64,000 nt of DNA from Centrapalus pauciflorus (GCA_020465985.1 JAANYP010002097.1:42501-106500), one strand, 5' to 3'; shown: positions 13,818 to 25,857, counted from the first letter of the stretch. The notes: generated by a model from the letters alone, not told the origin. Numbers and translations are program-made.

Positions 13818-14062
13818 GTATTTAACTACTTCTAGACTTGACATAATGTTTGCTGCGTGTATTTGTGCTAGGTTTCAAGCTAATCCAAAAGAGATGCACA
13901 TGAAAGCTGTGAAGCGGATTCTGAGATACCTGAGTCGAAACCGTAGCTGGGACTTTGATATCACGCGGATGGTGATCTGGAATTGGAAGAATTCACGGAT
14001 TCAGACTTTGGAGGATGCAGCTTGAATCGCAAGTCAACAACTGGAGGTTGTTAGTTCCTTGG
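13818..14062 (+). pseudogene. Copia A reverse transcriptase C-terminal fragment
   Basis: Translates as YLTTSRLDIMFAACICARFQ followed by KEMHMKAVKRILRYL, the hallmark end of a Ty1/copia reverse transcriptase, running into the start of RNase H (KSTTGG). The 5' part of the element is missing: the upstream neighbour is a truncated gypsy LTR. Element 3 interrupts it, and it resumes at 24042. The last five bases (cttgg) are the duplicated target site. The same motif appears in copia E at the right end of the window. Confidence 0.88.
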
Positions 14063-15281
14063 TGTGAAGACCACCCCTTGCGGGGCAATCCTCACGAGTC
14101 TAGGTCCCACATCATGCAATACGATATCAACCATAACTAAGATAGAGTAATTAATTGCGGAATTATAAATTACCAGTACAAAATATTAGGCTTTAAGTTT
14201 AATACAGATTAAGTTTTTAAATTAAACTGATAAAGGGTACTATCTAATCTAGTTCATGTCATCACACAATCAAGATAAATCTACCCAGTACACCACAATA
14301 TCATCATCCAATCAGTACCAAAATGGTTTGCCGAGTAGAGGTCTATGAAAACTTCACTTGATTCTTGTATGACCTAAGTACTAGGTCCCGCAGGTGACTT
14401 TCCTTTATCTTTTCCTGTAAAAATGTTAATGTAGCAACCGTAGCAATGCTTAGTGAGTAAATAGATTTTCAAATTAAACATGCATTGTCAAGCGGATCAT
14501 CATAAATCTAGCGTGATATGTCAAGGCTGCCGCTACAGCCACTCATGATTGAGACATAGAAGTCATAGAGTCGGATGATGCTCAAGCCACGCTCACGCTT
14601 AAATCGTGGGGATCAGCCACATACTGGGCTAGCTACCAGTAAATCAACGTGGCGGAACATCAGAGGTCATTACCAGGTTCAAAAGAACTGGTGAAATAGC
14701 CAGGTCTAGAACAATAGACCAATCAAGGCTAATCAAGCTGAATCAATATGTCAAGTATATGCAATGATGAAGCATACGTATTCAAAGTCATGATAGCAGA
14801 AATCTTAAAGCAATATCTGAAATGAACAGTAAAAGCAATATCATATGAAGTGATAAGTCAAATAGCTATCATGATCCACTGGGCAACACCCAACCATGGT
14901 GTGCATAGGTCACAATCCAGCTGATAATGTGAATGTCAAATCAATCTTATCATCAACAATATGTCTCAACCGGAAATTCAAGCATGTTAAATCTGAATAT
15001 CTATAACTCACAGATCTGGGTCTTTATCACACAGATGTAAAATCTGCCACCTGAGTTATCTCAGGATTTTATCTTTATCAATCTGTTCTCTGTCAATTCA
15101 AATCTTTGACCCGCTTTAAATCTTTATAAATCTTTGTATCAATGTTCAGAATTTCACTGAACCTGTCCAGAATTATCATGTCAATATCATTTCTTTTAGT
15201 CTTTAAAATCTTTATTTCATCTGATTCTGATAACTGAACATTCATCTATTTTTCTTTCGTTCATATTAAATTCTCAAAGGA

Positions 15282-15372
<91 letters not shown>

Positions 15373-16646
15373 TATAATCATTTTGCTAATTATCTTTTTA
15401 TTTTATGCGTTGTCCAAATGTTTTATTCACTATATTCAAATTTAGAGAGTGAGTTTCGAATTTATATAATTAAATTCGAACAAAGGTCAAATTCGAAATG
15501 CTATTTTCGAACATAATGCTAAATTAGAATGCATTAATTTCAATTATATGATTATATTCGAATGTGTTGGACTAAATTCAAAACCATATCTCGAATTTAT
15601 AATTAAATTCGAATATGTATGACTAAACTCAAAATCCATGGTTTCAATCATAGCATTAAATTCGAATTCATACATACATTCGAATCAGGTGGACAATTTA
15701 GAAAGCAATAAATGCAAATAGGTGATTACATTTGAACATAATATTAAATTCGAAGGCTTTATTTCAAATTTGAGGATAAAATCGAATATATATCATTAAA
15801 TTCGAATGCTACTATAAAATATAGGGTTAAAATCGAATTTAAATAGCTAAATTCGAATCCCATTTCGATTTTAATGGTTAAACTCGAAATCTATGCCAAA
15901 TTCGAAACCACTATTTCGACTTTGGGTTAAATTCGAACTCAAGGTTCGAATTTAGCTAAAATAATCGAATTTGTGCTATGCATTTCGAATTTGTTCTTGG
16001 CATTCTCGAATTTGTTCATATTTACAGCTTTAAATCATACATTTCTAGGCCTAAAATCACGAATATGTTACGTAATAAACCTAAGTTCGATTATATTACA
16101 CATATTCTATCATAATCTTGTTAAATCTCAAGCTAAATAACTTAAATTCGAATGAAAATGGTAAATTCGAATTTATTCATCAAAACCGAAAATAAAAAGC
16201 TAAGGGTGTCGATTCTTACGTCGAATTCTTTGTAGATTGTTGTTGATTACTACTCCTTGTAACTTTTTCTTGATTAAACTCCAATTGCTTTGCAAATTAT
16301 AGTGATTTTTGATGAACTTTGGGAGATTTTAGAGAGAGAGTAGAGAGAGTAGAGAGAGAAAGTAGAGAGAGAGTAGAGAGAGAGTGGAGAGTGATTAAAT
16401 GAATCCTAAATCTCGTTTATATACTTCATCTAGTTATATTTGCTACTTAACCCACTATTACTTTTGTATCTTATATCTCTTTTATTTAATTATCTTAAAT
16501 AATTTATTAAATCATAATTTAAATATTTATATAATTTAATTAAATATTTCATAACTTAATTAAATTATAATTCAAATAATGTAATAATATTACATCATCG
16601 GTTCAAATACTGAATTTAAGACTAGATAAAAAGTTAGGTTGTTACA
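14063..16646 (-). repeat. 3' LTR of element 3
   Basis: Read on the minus strand it begins TGTAACAACC at 16646 and ends at 14063 with CTTCACA. It holds at least 15 TTCGAA hexamers between 15470 and 16170. A TA microsatellite makes it 86 bp longer than its partner. Confidence 0.94.
15286..15380. repeat. (TA)n microsatellite in the 3' LTR of element 3
   Basis: About 90 bp of TA repeat where the partner LTR (22765-22795) has only a short, interrupted version. LTRs are identical at insertion, so at least one copy changed length afterwards. Confidence 0.97.
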
Positions 16647-16666
16647 GAATGGGCTCCACCATGCAC
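16647..16666 (-). promoter_or_regulatory. Polypurine-tract region, element 3
   Basis: On the minus strand, catggtggagcccattc abuts the LTR start. It matches the corresponding tract of element 2. Confidence 0.5.
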
Positions 16667-16683
16667 ATACTTCGTCCCCGAAG

Positions 16684-19600
16684 TTATCTATGTTCGAACA
16701 GACTGGGATATGTAGCTTTCATAACATCTTCAGATTCCCAAGACTGATGCGAACCTTTGTGGTGTTTTCACTAGACGAGCACCATCTGTATCTCTTTGTT
16801 TCTAAGCTTTTTGGTCTTCGAGTCCAGAATACATTTTGGCTCTTCAACCACTCTAAGCTTCTCATCAATTTGCAAATTAACGTGTGGTATCTGAACTTCT
16901 CTTTCGTCCGCTAAGCTCTTTCTCAGATGACTGACATGAAATACAGGATGTATTCCAGATAGGTCCGCTGGTAGTTCAAGACGATAAGATTGATTTCCTA
17001 TCTTTTCCACAATCTTGAACGGACCAATGAATCTTGGAGCTAGCTTGTTTCTCTTTATGAATCTCACCACATTCTTCATTGGGGATACTTTCAGCATCAC
17101 CCAATCGTTAACCGCAAAGCTTATTGATCTGTGTCGATTATCATAATATGACTTCTGCCTGCTCTGAGCTTCAAGAATGTTCCTTCTGGCAAGCTGAATC
17201 TTCTCATGAGTCAACTGTAGAAGGGCAGGACCCGCTATAGGCGATTCACCTGTTTCGCGCCAAAAGGTGGGAGTTCTGCACTTTCTTCCATATAGAGCTT
17301 CAAAAGGAGCCATCTTGATCGTTGAATGATAACTGTTATTATATGAAAATTCGACCAACGGCAAGTGGTCATCCCAGTTACCACCTAGATCAAGAACATA
17401 GGCACGAAGCATATCTTCAAGAGTTAGGATAGTACGCTCACTCTGGCCATCTGCATTAGGATGATAAGCAGTACTCATAGAGATCCGAGTACCCATCCCG
17501 TCTTGTAGAGCTTGCCAGAATCTAGATGTGAAACAACTATCACGATCAGATACGATAGACTTTGGCACACCGTGACGAGAAATTATTTCGGTTATGTATA
17601 ATTGTGCCAATCTATCAAGAGAGTATGTTCCTTTCATCGGTATGAAGCGGGCTGACTTCGTTAATCGGTCCACGACTACCCAGATGGAGTCGTGCTGTCT
17701 CTTGGTTTTCGGCAACTTTGTGATAAAGTCCATGGTTATATGCTCCCACTTCCACTCAGGAACTGGCTGTGGTTGCATATCCCCGAAGGGTTTCTGATGT
17801 TCTGCCTTAACCATTTGACATATTCTACAGCTTTCAACATAACGACCGATGTCTTTCTTCATTACTGGCCACCAATAGTCAACTTTCAAATCAAAGTACA
17901 TCTTTGAGCTGCCAGGATGAACAGATAACTTGGACTTACGAGCTTCAGTTAGAAGAGTGTTGCGGATAGAACCATATTTAGGAACCCATATTCGGTTTCC
18001 CTTGAGACATTGTAGTCCGAAATGGTTCAGAGATAAGAATTGTAACTGCCCTGTGAGATTTTCAGAACAAAGATTCTCTTCTTTCAACGCTTCGACTTGA
18101 GTAGATCTAATGTCTTCAATAAGATCGGAAGAGAATACAACAGGAGTCAGGGCATAGCAACACTTTTCCGGATATACTTTCCTACTCAAAGCATCCGCGA
18201 CAACATTAGCTTTGTCGGGATGATATAGGATCTCGCAATCATAGTCCTTGATAAGCTCCAAGGACCGACGCTGTTTCATGTTTAGATCCTTTTGAGTAAA
18301 GAGATGTTTGAGACCTCTTATGATCAGTGTAAAGCTGACACCGAGTCCCATAGAGATAGTGACGCCAGATCTTCAATGCAAAGGTAACGGCAGCCAACTC
18401 AAGATCATGAGTCGGTGCACTTTTCTCGTAATCTTTCAATTGCCTTGAATCGTAGGCAATTACTTTTCCCCTTTGCATTAGAACACATCCTAAGCCAGTA
18501 CCAAATGCGTCGCTGTAAACGACAAAATCATCATTGCCTTCTGGTAAGGCTGGGATTGGCGCTTGAATAAGTTTCTGTTTTAGAGTTTCAAATGCCTCTT
18601 GCTGTTTATCTGCCCATACGAAAGGTGTATTCTTTCGTGTTAGCATCGTAAGTGGCACAAAAGTCTTTGAGAAGTCCTTTATGAATCACCGATAATAGCC
18701 GGCCAATCCAAGGAAACTTCTAATCTCAAAGGCATTGCGAGGTGTTTGCCATTTTTGAACGGCCTCGACTTTAGAAGGATCAACTGAAATTCCTTCGCCA
18801 GATATGACATGGCCAAGGAATTGAATCTAGAAAGAAATCAGAGTGAAATTTCAAGTTTTGTTTCAATCAAAGAACGCTTAGAAATGACTCAAGACAATGT
18901 AAAGTTGTACCTGTCTGAGCCAGAATTCGCACTTAGAGAATTTTGCGTAGAGTCTTTCTTTTCTCAGTAACTCTAGCAGTTGTCGCAGATGATTAGAATG
19001 ATCAGCCTCCGTTTTGGAGTAAATCAGAATATCGTCTATTAATACGATAACTGACTTATCCAGCATTGGTCAGCACACGCGATTCATGAGATCCATGAAC
19101 GGCGCTGGTGCATTCGTTAAACCGAACGGCATCACGAGAAATTCGTAATGACCGTATCTTGTTCGGAAGGCTGTCTTTGGAATATCCTCATCTCTTACCT
19201 TCAGCTAATGATACCCAGAACGAAGATCAATCTTGGAGAAGTAGCTGGCTCCTTGTAGCTGATCGAATAAATCGTCAATTCTAGGTAGAGGATACTTATT
19301 CTTGATTGTGACTTTGTTCAACTCGCGGTAATCGATGCACATTCGCAGAGTTCCGTCTTTCTTCTTAACGAATAAGACAGGTGCACCCCACGGAGATGAA
19401 CTCGGTCGGATAAATCTTTTTTCTAACAGCTCTTTCAATTGTTTTGACATTTCCTGCATTTCTGCAGACGCAAGTCTGTAGGGAGCTTTGGCAATGGAAG
19501 CCGCACCAGGAACCAAGTCAATACCGAACTCGACTTGACGTTCCGGTGGCACTCCAGAAATATCATCAGGAAACACGTCTGGGAACTCACAGACGATAGG

Positions 19601-20199
19601 GATATCAGATAAGGATTTCTTTTGGGCTTCAGAGATAGATTCAGACGAGACGTAGCATAAATAAGATTTGTGACCCTTAGATAAATACTTATACGCTTTT
19701 TCAACAGAAATGAAGCAGTGAGCACCTTTTCGCTTCTCGCCTTTGATTTCCAATACTCGGCCGTCGGAAGACTTTATTATGACGATTCGCCGATTGCAGA
19801 CGATCGTAGCCTCGTTATTCATTAGCCAGTCCATGCCGATGATGACGTCGAACTCTTTCAACGGAATCGGGATAAGGTCGAGGTTGAATACGATGTTATC
19901 GACGAGTAGAGTGCAGTTTTGGTATACAGAATCAGCCATAACGTAACTGTTACTGGCCGTCTCAATGTCAAGTACTACGAGAAGCTTCGATGGAGATTTA
20001 TATAATCTTTGTGCAAAAGATGTTGATATGAAAGAACGACTAGCACCGGAATCGAATAATACGCGAGCAGGGATTGAGTTAAGCAGGAACGTACCGGTAA
20101 CCACGTCAGGTGTTTCTTTTGCTTCCTCGGCTGTTATTTGAAAAGCTCGAGTCCTTGCGGTCGGAGTAGCAGCTGAACTCTTCATCGTAGATCCTCCAG
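16684..20199 (-). pseudogene. Pol of element 3 (protease-RT-RNase H-integrase-chromodomain), degraded
   Basis: Protease LFDSGASRSF is intact. The reverse transcriptase carries LIDDIL where relatives have FIDDIL. The integrase keeps ITMDFITKLP, VSDRDSCF and DGQSERT, so its D,D,E residues survive. The end is chromodomain-like. Damage: a stop in GYH*LKV (19205-19207), a stop in NRVC*PM (near 19073), a stop in YYR*FIKD (near 18688), a 1-nt insertion near 18312 in the TDHKSL motif, and stops where relatives read VLVRWKHH (near 16770). An 84-nt block at 18827-18910 interrupts WLRQ|IQFLGH and has exact intron-like ends. Most nonsense codons are explained by C-to-T change at CGA or CAG. Confidence 0.92.
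18827..18910 (-). other. 84-nt intron-like insertion in the reverse transcriptase of element 3
   Basis: On the minus strand the block starts GTACAACTTT, ends TGATTTCTTTCTAG and is T-rich. It sits precisely between the CAG and ATT codons of WLRQ|IQFLGH, a motif that is uninterrupted in elements 2 and 4. Removing it as a GT-AG intron rejoins the frame exactly. Its length is near the lower limit for plant introns. It contains in-frame stops, so it is not extra coding sequence. Confidence 0.6.
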
Positions 20200-21344
20200 C
20201 TAGACGACTGTGACTGTCCTCGTTGCCCGCTGCGACACTGATACATGAAGTGTCCTCTTTTCCTGCATTTCGCACATCCGAGTCCTCGCTGTGGACACTC
20301 TTCGCTACTGTGACCAATTCTGTTGCAAGCAAAACATGCGACGTTGTCTGGGTTACACAACCCCATGTGTGACTTTCTGCATCTTTTACAAAATCGGGGT
20401 TCATTCGCAAGTGAGTAGGCTTGAGCTTTCGGTTGGGATTGCTGAGATTGTTGGGGTTGCTGGGACTGGGATTTGTTTGGCCTGAAGAATCTGCCGAATC
20501 TCTGTTTCTTCGGAGGAGATGGACATGTCGGGTTCGTTGACGGAGCGTAAAGCTGATCGCCATACTCTAGGTATCCTCTCTCGATCTGTCTGGCCGCTTC
20601 CACCATTTCCAAATAAAACTTATACTTTATTGCGCTCATTGGGTGTCGGTATCTTGGGTTGAGTCCTCCACGAAATCTATTCATCTTTCGTTCCTCAGTA
20701 GCTACTTGATACGAGGAGTAGCCGCGTAGTCGTGAGAACTCATGTTCATATTCATCAACGATTTTAGTTCCCTGAGTCAACTGCATCAGTTGTACTTCCA
20801 TCTTGTCTCGTTGGTCGATCGGACAATACTTCGCGTTAAACATGTCTAAGAACTGTTCCCACTCTAAAGTCTGTTTTACTTCCTCGCCATAAATGCTTCT
20901 TTGGGTTTTCCACCAGACACGAGCAGCTCCAACAAACAACGAAGACACATAACTTACTTTCTTTGAATCTAAGCAATCAGAGATTCTAAAGATCTCTTCA
21001 GTATGGCTGATCCAATCCATCGCCTGAATTGGATTCACTGTACCCTAAAAGTTAAGGGCACCGCTTGCTTTAAAATCTTTAAACGTACAGTCTTTCGGCT
21101 GTTCAATTTGAGTTTTAGTGGTAGAGTTATTAGAATCAGAGTCATTATTCTGGACTTGCTTTTCTTTTCTCTTATTCTTTTTATATTCACGTCTTTTAGT
21201 TTCGGCCTCATCTCTGGCCTGAAACTGTTCTTGCATAATCTTATTCTGTTGTTCAGAATGTTGGGCTAATAACTGTTGCATCATTTCAAACATTTGTTGT
21301 GGGGTCATGTTGTTGGGAATATCATCTGATCCTGATCCTGACAT
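20200..21344 (-). pseudogene. Gag of element 3 with one stop and a frameshift
   Basis: Begins MSGSGSDDIPNNMTPQQMFE, parallel to the MSGGGMTPEETREM start of element 2 gag. A TAG after GALNF (21045-21047) interrupts it. The capsid-like region then continues (AMDWISHTEEIFRISDC), with a QQPQQSQQSQP stretch and two intact CCHC knuckles (CFACNRIGHSSEEC and CAKCRKRGHFMYQC). Relative to element 2, about 4 nt (agct) are inserted near 20197, which moves the pol part into another frame. Elements 2 and 4 keep gag and pol in one frame, so I read this as mutation rather than programmed frameshifting. Confidence 0.88.
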
Positions 21345-21349
21345 CTTAA

Positions 21350-23632
21350 CTGAAAATTAATATCATTTAACTATCAGTTTATAGACTTAGATCTATGTAC
21401 CATTTTTCCCATCCTAATTGTCTGTACATCCTATCTCAGTTCGAACCACGTAAATGATTGATACATATGTATTGCTTCAGTTTGAGACCAAGTATACTCA
21501 CGTAATACTTGATTCACTCAAACTATGGGCTCTGATACCATCCTGTGAAGACCACCCCTTGCGGGGCAATCCTCACGAGTCTAGGTCCCACATCATGCAA
21601 TACGATATCAACCATAACTAAGATAGAGTAATTAATTATGGAATTATAAATTACCAGTACAAAATATTAGGATTTAAGTTTAATACAGATTATGTTTTTA
21701 AATTAAACTTATAAAGGGTACTATCTAATGTAGTTCATGTCATCACACAATCAAGATAAATCTACCCAGAACACCACAATATCATCATCCAATCAGTACC
21801 AAAATGGTTTGCCGTGTAGAGGTCTATGAAAACTTCACTTGATTCTTGTATGACTTATGTACTAGGTCCCGTAGGTGACTTTCCTTTATCTTTTCCTGTA
21901 AAAATGTTAATGTAGCAACCGTAAGTAATGCTTAGTGAGTAAATAGATTTTCAAATTAAACATGCATTGTCAAGCGGATCATCATAAATCTAGCGTGATA
22001 TGTCAAGGCTGCCGCTACAGCCACTCATGATTGAGACATAGAAGTCATAGAGTCGGATGATGCTCAAGCCACACTCACGCTTAAATCGTGGGGATCAGCC
22101 ACGTACTGGGCTAGCTACCAGTAAATCAACGTGGCGGAACATCAGAGGTCATTACCAGATTCAAAAGAACTGTTGAAATAGCCAGGTCTAGAACAATAGA
22201 CCAATCAAGGCTAATCAAGCTGAATCAATATGTCAAGTATATGCAATGATGAAGCATACGTATTCAAAGTCATGATAGCAGAAAGCTTAAAGCAATATCT
22301 GAAATGAACAGTAAAAGCAATATCATATGAAGTGATAAGTCAAATAGCTATCATGATCCACTGGGCAACACCCAACCATGGTGTGCACAGGTCACAATCC
22401 AACTGATAATGTGAATGTCAAATCAATCTTATCATCAACAATATGTCTCAACCGGAAATTCAATCATGTTAAATCTGAATATCTATAACTCACAGATCTG
22501 GGTCTTTATCAAAAAGATGTAAAATCTGCCACCTGAGTTATCTCAGGATTTTATCTTTGTCAATCTGTTCTCTGTCAATTCAAATGTTTGACCCGCTTTT
22601 AATCTTTATAAATCTTTGTATCAATGTTAAGAATTTCACTGAACCTGTCCAGAAATATCATGTCAATATCATTTCTTTTAGTCTTTAAAATCTTTATTTG
22701 ATCTGATTCTGATAACTGAACATTCATCTATTTTTCTTTCGTTCATATTATATTCTCAAAGGATTAATATATTATATATATTAATATATAATCATTTTGA
22801 TAATTATCTTGTTATTTTATGCGTTGTCCAAATGTTTTATTCACTATATTCAAATTTAGAGAGTGGGTTTCTAATTTCTATAATTAAATTCGAACAAAGG
22901 TCAAATTCGAAATGCTATTTTCGAACATAATGATAACTTAGAATGCATTAATTTCAATTATATGATTATATTCGAATGTGTTGGACTAAATTCAAAACCA
23001 TATCTCGAATTTATAATTAAATTCGAATATGTATGAGTAAACTCAAAATCCATGGTTTCAATCATAGCATTAAATTCGAATTCATACATACATTCGAATC
23101 AGGTGGACAATTTAGAAAGCATTAAATGCAAATAGGTGATTACATTTGAACATAATATTAAATTCGAAGGCTTTATTTCGAATTTAAGGATAAAATCGAA
23201 TATGTATCATTAAATTCGAATGCTACTTTTAAATATAGGGTTAAAATCGAATTTAAGTAGCTAAATTCGAATCCCATTCGATTTTAATGGTTAAACTCGA
23301 AATCTATGCCAAATTCGAAACCACTATTTCGACTTTGGGTTAAATTCGAACTCAATGTTCGAATTTAGCTAAAATAATCGAATTTGTTCTATGCATTCCG
23401 AATTTGTTCTTGGCATTCTCGAATTTGTTCATATTTACAGCTTTAAATCATACATTTCTAGGCCTAAAATCATGAATATGTTACGTAATAAACCTAAGTT
23501 CGATTATGTTACACCATATTCTATCATAATCTTGTTAAATTCAAGCTAAATAACTTAAATTCGAATGAAAATGGTAAATTCGAATTTATTCATCAAAACC
23601 GAAAATAAAAAGTTAAGGGTGTCGATTTTTAC
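21350..23632 (-). other. Putative 5' leader intron of element 3
   Basis: The minus-strand donor TTCGAG|GTAAAAATCG lies in the 5' LTR. The acceptor TTAATTTTCAG lies 5 nt before the gag ATG at 21344. The 2283-nt interval includes the primer-binding site and the TTCGAA-rich part of the LTR. It parallels elements 2 and 4. The other LTR carries GAC|GTAAGAATCG at the same place. Confidence 0.52.
21527..21540 (-). promoter_or_regulatory. Primer-binding site (tRNA-iMet), element 3
   Basis: The minus strand reads TGGTATCAGAGCCC, a perfect match to the plant initiator tRNA-Met complement, 3 nt after the 5' LTR end. Confidence 0.93.
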
Positions 23633-24041
23633 CTCGAATTCTTTGTAGATTGTTGTCGATTAGTACTCCTTGTAACTTTTTCTTGATTAAACTCCAATTG
23701 CTTTGCAAATTATAGTGATTTTTGATGAACTTTGGGAGATTTTTGAGAGAGAGAGTAGAGAGAGAAAGTAGAGAGAGAGTGGAGAGTGATTAAATGAATC
23801 CTAAATCTCGTTTATATACTTCATCTAGTTATATTTGCTACTTAACCCACTATTACTTTTGTATCTTATTTCTCTTTTATTTAATTATCTTTAATAATTT
23901 ATTAAATCATAATTTAAATATTTATATAATTTAATTAAATATTTCATAACTTAATTAAATTATAATTCAAATAACGTAATGATATTACATTATCGGTTCA
24001 AATACTGAATTTAAGACTAGATAAAAAGTTAGGTTGTTACA
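21544..24041 (-). repeat. 5' LTR of element 3
   Basis: Partner of 14063-16646. It contains the TATA box, a CT-rich leader, a splice donor and a TTCGAA array (22880-23590) downstream of the donor. Confidence 0.94.
23811..23818 (-). promoter_or_regulatory. TATA box, element 3 LTR
   Basis: TATATAAA on the minus strand, followed by CTCTCCACTCTCTCTC-type leader sequence and, about 180 nt on, the splice donor. Confidence 0.6.
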
Positions 24042-24433
24042 CTTGGAGGGAGACTCGTTTCCTGGCAATGCAAGAAACAGACTTCGGTAGCCGTCGCAAA
24101 TGCGAGGCCGAATATGTTGCTGCTGGTAGTTGCTGTTCACAGGTTTTGTGGATACAACAACAATTACGGGATTACGGTTTGACTTATACTCATACTCCTA
24201 TTAGGATAGATAACCAGTCAACTATTGCAATAACCAGTAATCCAGTTAAACATAGTAAAACCAAGCACATAGACATAAGACACCATTTTATACGTGATTG
24301 TGCTGAGAATAATTTAATTAAGCTGGGAAAAGTAGCAACGGAAGATAATAATGCTGATTTATTTACCAAAGCTTTTGATAAGTCACGTTTTGAGTTATTA
24401 GTTCAACTAAACGGAATGCGTAATCCAGAGTAA
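24042..24433 (+). pseudogene. Copia A RNase H, C-terminal part of pol
   Basis: Resumes the copia A polyprotein after element 3. TEAEYVAAGSCCSQVLW, DNQSTIAITSNPVKHSKTKH and IDIRHHFIRD are the conserved RNase H end of Ty1/copia elements of SIRE type. It closes with LNGMRNPE and a stop, the usual pol terminus. The frame is intact from 24068 to the stop, and a frameshift is needed to join it to the fragment before the insertion. Upstream gag, integrase and most of the reverse transcriptase are absent from this copy. Confidence 0.88.
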
Positions 24434-24916
24434 CTTGACCTTAGTAATATTTATTTCTTTTAATAGCAGTAGAATTTCTTTCTTTTTATAGTAAGTTTAG
24501 TAGCTTAGTAGAATTTCTTTCCTTTTATAGTAATTTAGTAGGTTAGTTTATTTTCTTACCCTTATTTAGGAAAAACAAAAGAAAAAAGAGAGAAAACCAT
24601 AAAAAGCTAAGAAAAAAAAAAGAATATTAGAAAATGAGTTGAGTCTTAGATACATAGGTACAAAGTGACGAAAATTAGCACAGTCGATACAATCTCTAAG
24701 TGTTAAGCTTTCACACATAATGCACCTAAAACTATAAGTGTTATGCATTTTCTAGTTTGATGTGTTGGTCGGCATAATACACAAAGGGAATCTCAAGGCT
24801 AATAAAATATTCAAGAAAAAGTCAGACGTGTCACTAACTTAGATTTATGACCAAATGGTCTTAAATTTTATGTTAGAGACATACGGACATTGATTCTAAA
24901 TGAGGTATGCAAATTT

Positions 24917-24928
24917 TCTGGGGGATGT
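24917..24928 (+). promoter_or_regulatory. Internal polypurine-like tract after pol, copia A
   Basis: tctgggggatgt lies about 480 bp after the pol stop, far upstream of the real 3' LTR. Copia B has a comparable tract in the same relative place (43857-43872). Confidence 0.4.
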
Positions 24929-25010
24929 ATAGCCACATCAGATACATCTTAAAGAAACGAAAAGAATGAAAAATCATGATACTGAATTGAGAGTCAAAAC
25001 AAGTAACTCT

Positions 25011-25172
25011 GTTGTACGTAAGTACAGACCTGTTGCCTCTGGTTTGACTCGAGTTAGCAAGATAAGTCGTTTTGTTGTACGTCGGTACAGACCTGTCACC
25101 GGTGTGTTGCTAGCTTTAAAATAAACTTTAAGACAAACTAAGACACTCTGTTGTATGTAAATACAGATCTGT
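25011..25172. repeat. Three spaced copies of a 24-bp hairpin-like unit
   Basis: Units at 25011-25034, 25074-25097 and 25149-25172 share tgttgtacgt.nGTACAGACCTGT. The core gtacgt..gtac is nearly palindromic. Differences are mainly C/T or A/G. Confidence 0.75.
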
Positions 25173-25847
25173 GTCCGACGTTTGCCTTTTAAAGAAAATT
25201 TGCAATACCGAAAAGTTATAATCATTGTGTGTATGCCTTGATCATAAAAGTATGTCTAAGTGTGAGACACGTAAGGTAGTTTCTTGATAAATAAAAAGGC
25301 CAAGGGATATTCCAAAGTGGAACATGTTTAAAGGGAAAATAATACCAACAATCGCCTAGAAATGTGTGTCACGACAAACAATCAAAGGAATAAAAAATTC
25401 CTAAGTGTGAAAGTGTAATACTGAAAGTGCGTATCTGACACCGCTATCTGATTGAACCTTTCTACGACTTTCTCGCCAAAAATATTCTGTTAGTATAGGA
25501 TGTACATTTCAAAAATAGTTTAGAGTAGTTTAAGTTTAATTTTATTCAAAATTTTATTTTATTTTATTTTATTTTTCTATTTAGGAAAAGGGTCAAAGTT
25601 ACTAAGGATGCATTTCAATGTTGAATAAACATACATTGCATGAAAATCTATTGCTCTGTGTGAATAAATCTTGCATAGTTTGTTCCGTTACTTGAAAAAG
25701 TTGAAAAAAATTGAAAAAGTTGAAAAAGTTGAGTTTTATTCAAGGATTTTCAAAATTTTCAAGTATGTTCGAATTTAAGACAAAATCGAATAAATATTCG
25801 ATTCTGTCAGTAAAGTCGAATGTAACTGCAAGTTCGAATATGGTTAG

Positions 25848-25857
25848 TATATAAAGG
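25848..25857 (+). promoter_or_regulatory. Putative internal TATA box for the copia A accessory ORF
   Basis: TATATAAAGG about 165 nt upstream of a donor-like site (CTAG|GTATAAAC) and 690 nt upstream of the ORF start. Copia B has a comparable layout on the other strand. Confidence 0.42.

Larger units (their letters stand above)
14063..24041 (-). mobile_element. Element 3: complete Ty3/gypsy (Tekay-type) retrotransposon, minus strand
   Basis: Both LTRs, a perfect primer-binding site and a full but mutated gag-pol are present. It is flanked by the 5-bp duplication cttgg (14058-14062 and 24042-24046), and it splits the RNase H of copia A. The LTRs differ by about 2-3% by eye plus a large TA-repeat length change. 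Gag-pol has several stops, two frameshifts and an 84-nt intron-like insertion, so it looks older than element 2 and inactive. Confidence 0.95.
24434..25847 (+). other. Copia A spacer between pol and accessory ORF
   Basis: No long ORF. It contains a tandem duplication of about 40 bp (tagtagaatttctttc at 24469 and 24508), a purine tract with tctgggggatg at 24917, and a triple repeat with a tgttgta start (25011-25172). It also has TTGAAAAAG-type repeats (25694-25730), then a TCGA-rich stretch. SIRE-type elements have a long region between pol and the 3' LTR. Here it leads to the accessory ORF. Confidence 0.6.

Noticed and set aside
20196..20202. Programmed frameshift between gag and pol in element 3
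   Set aside because: Elements 2 and 4 keep gag and pol in one frame, and the shift comes from a small local insertion (agct), so mutation is simpler.
25011..25172. CRISPR-like array
   Set aside because: Only three degenerate units with unequal spacing in plant retrotransposon DNA.
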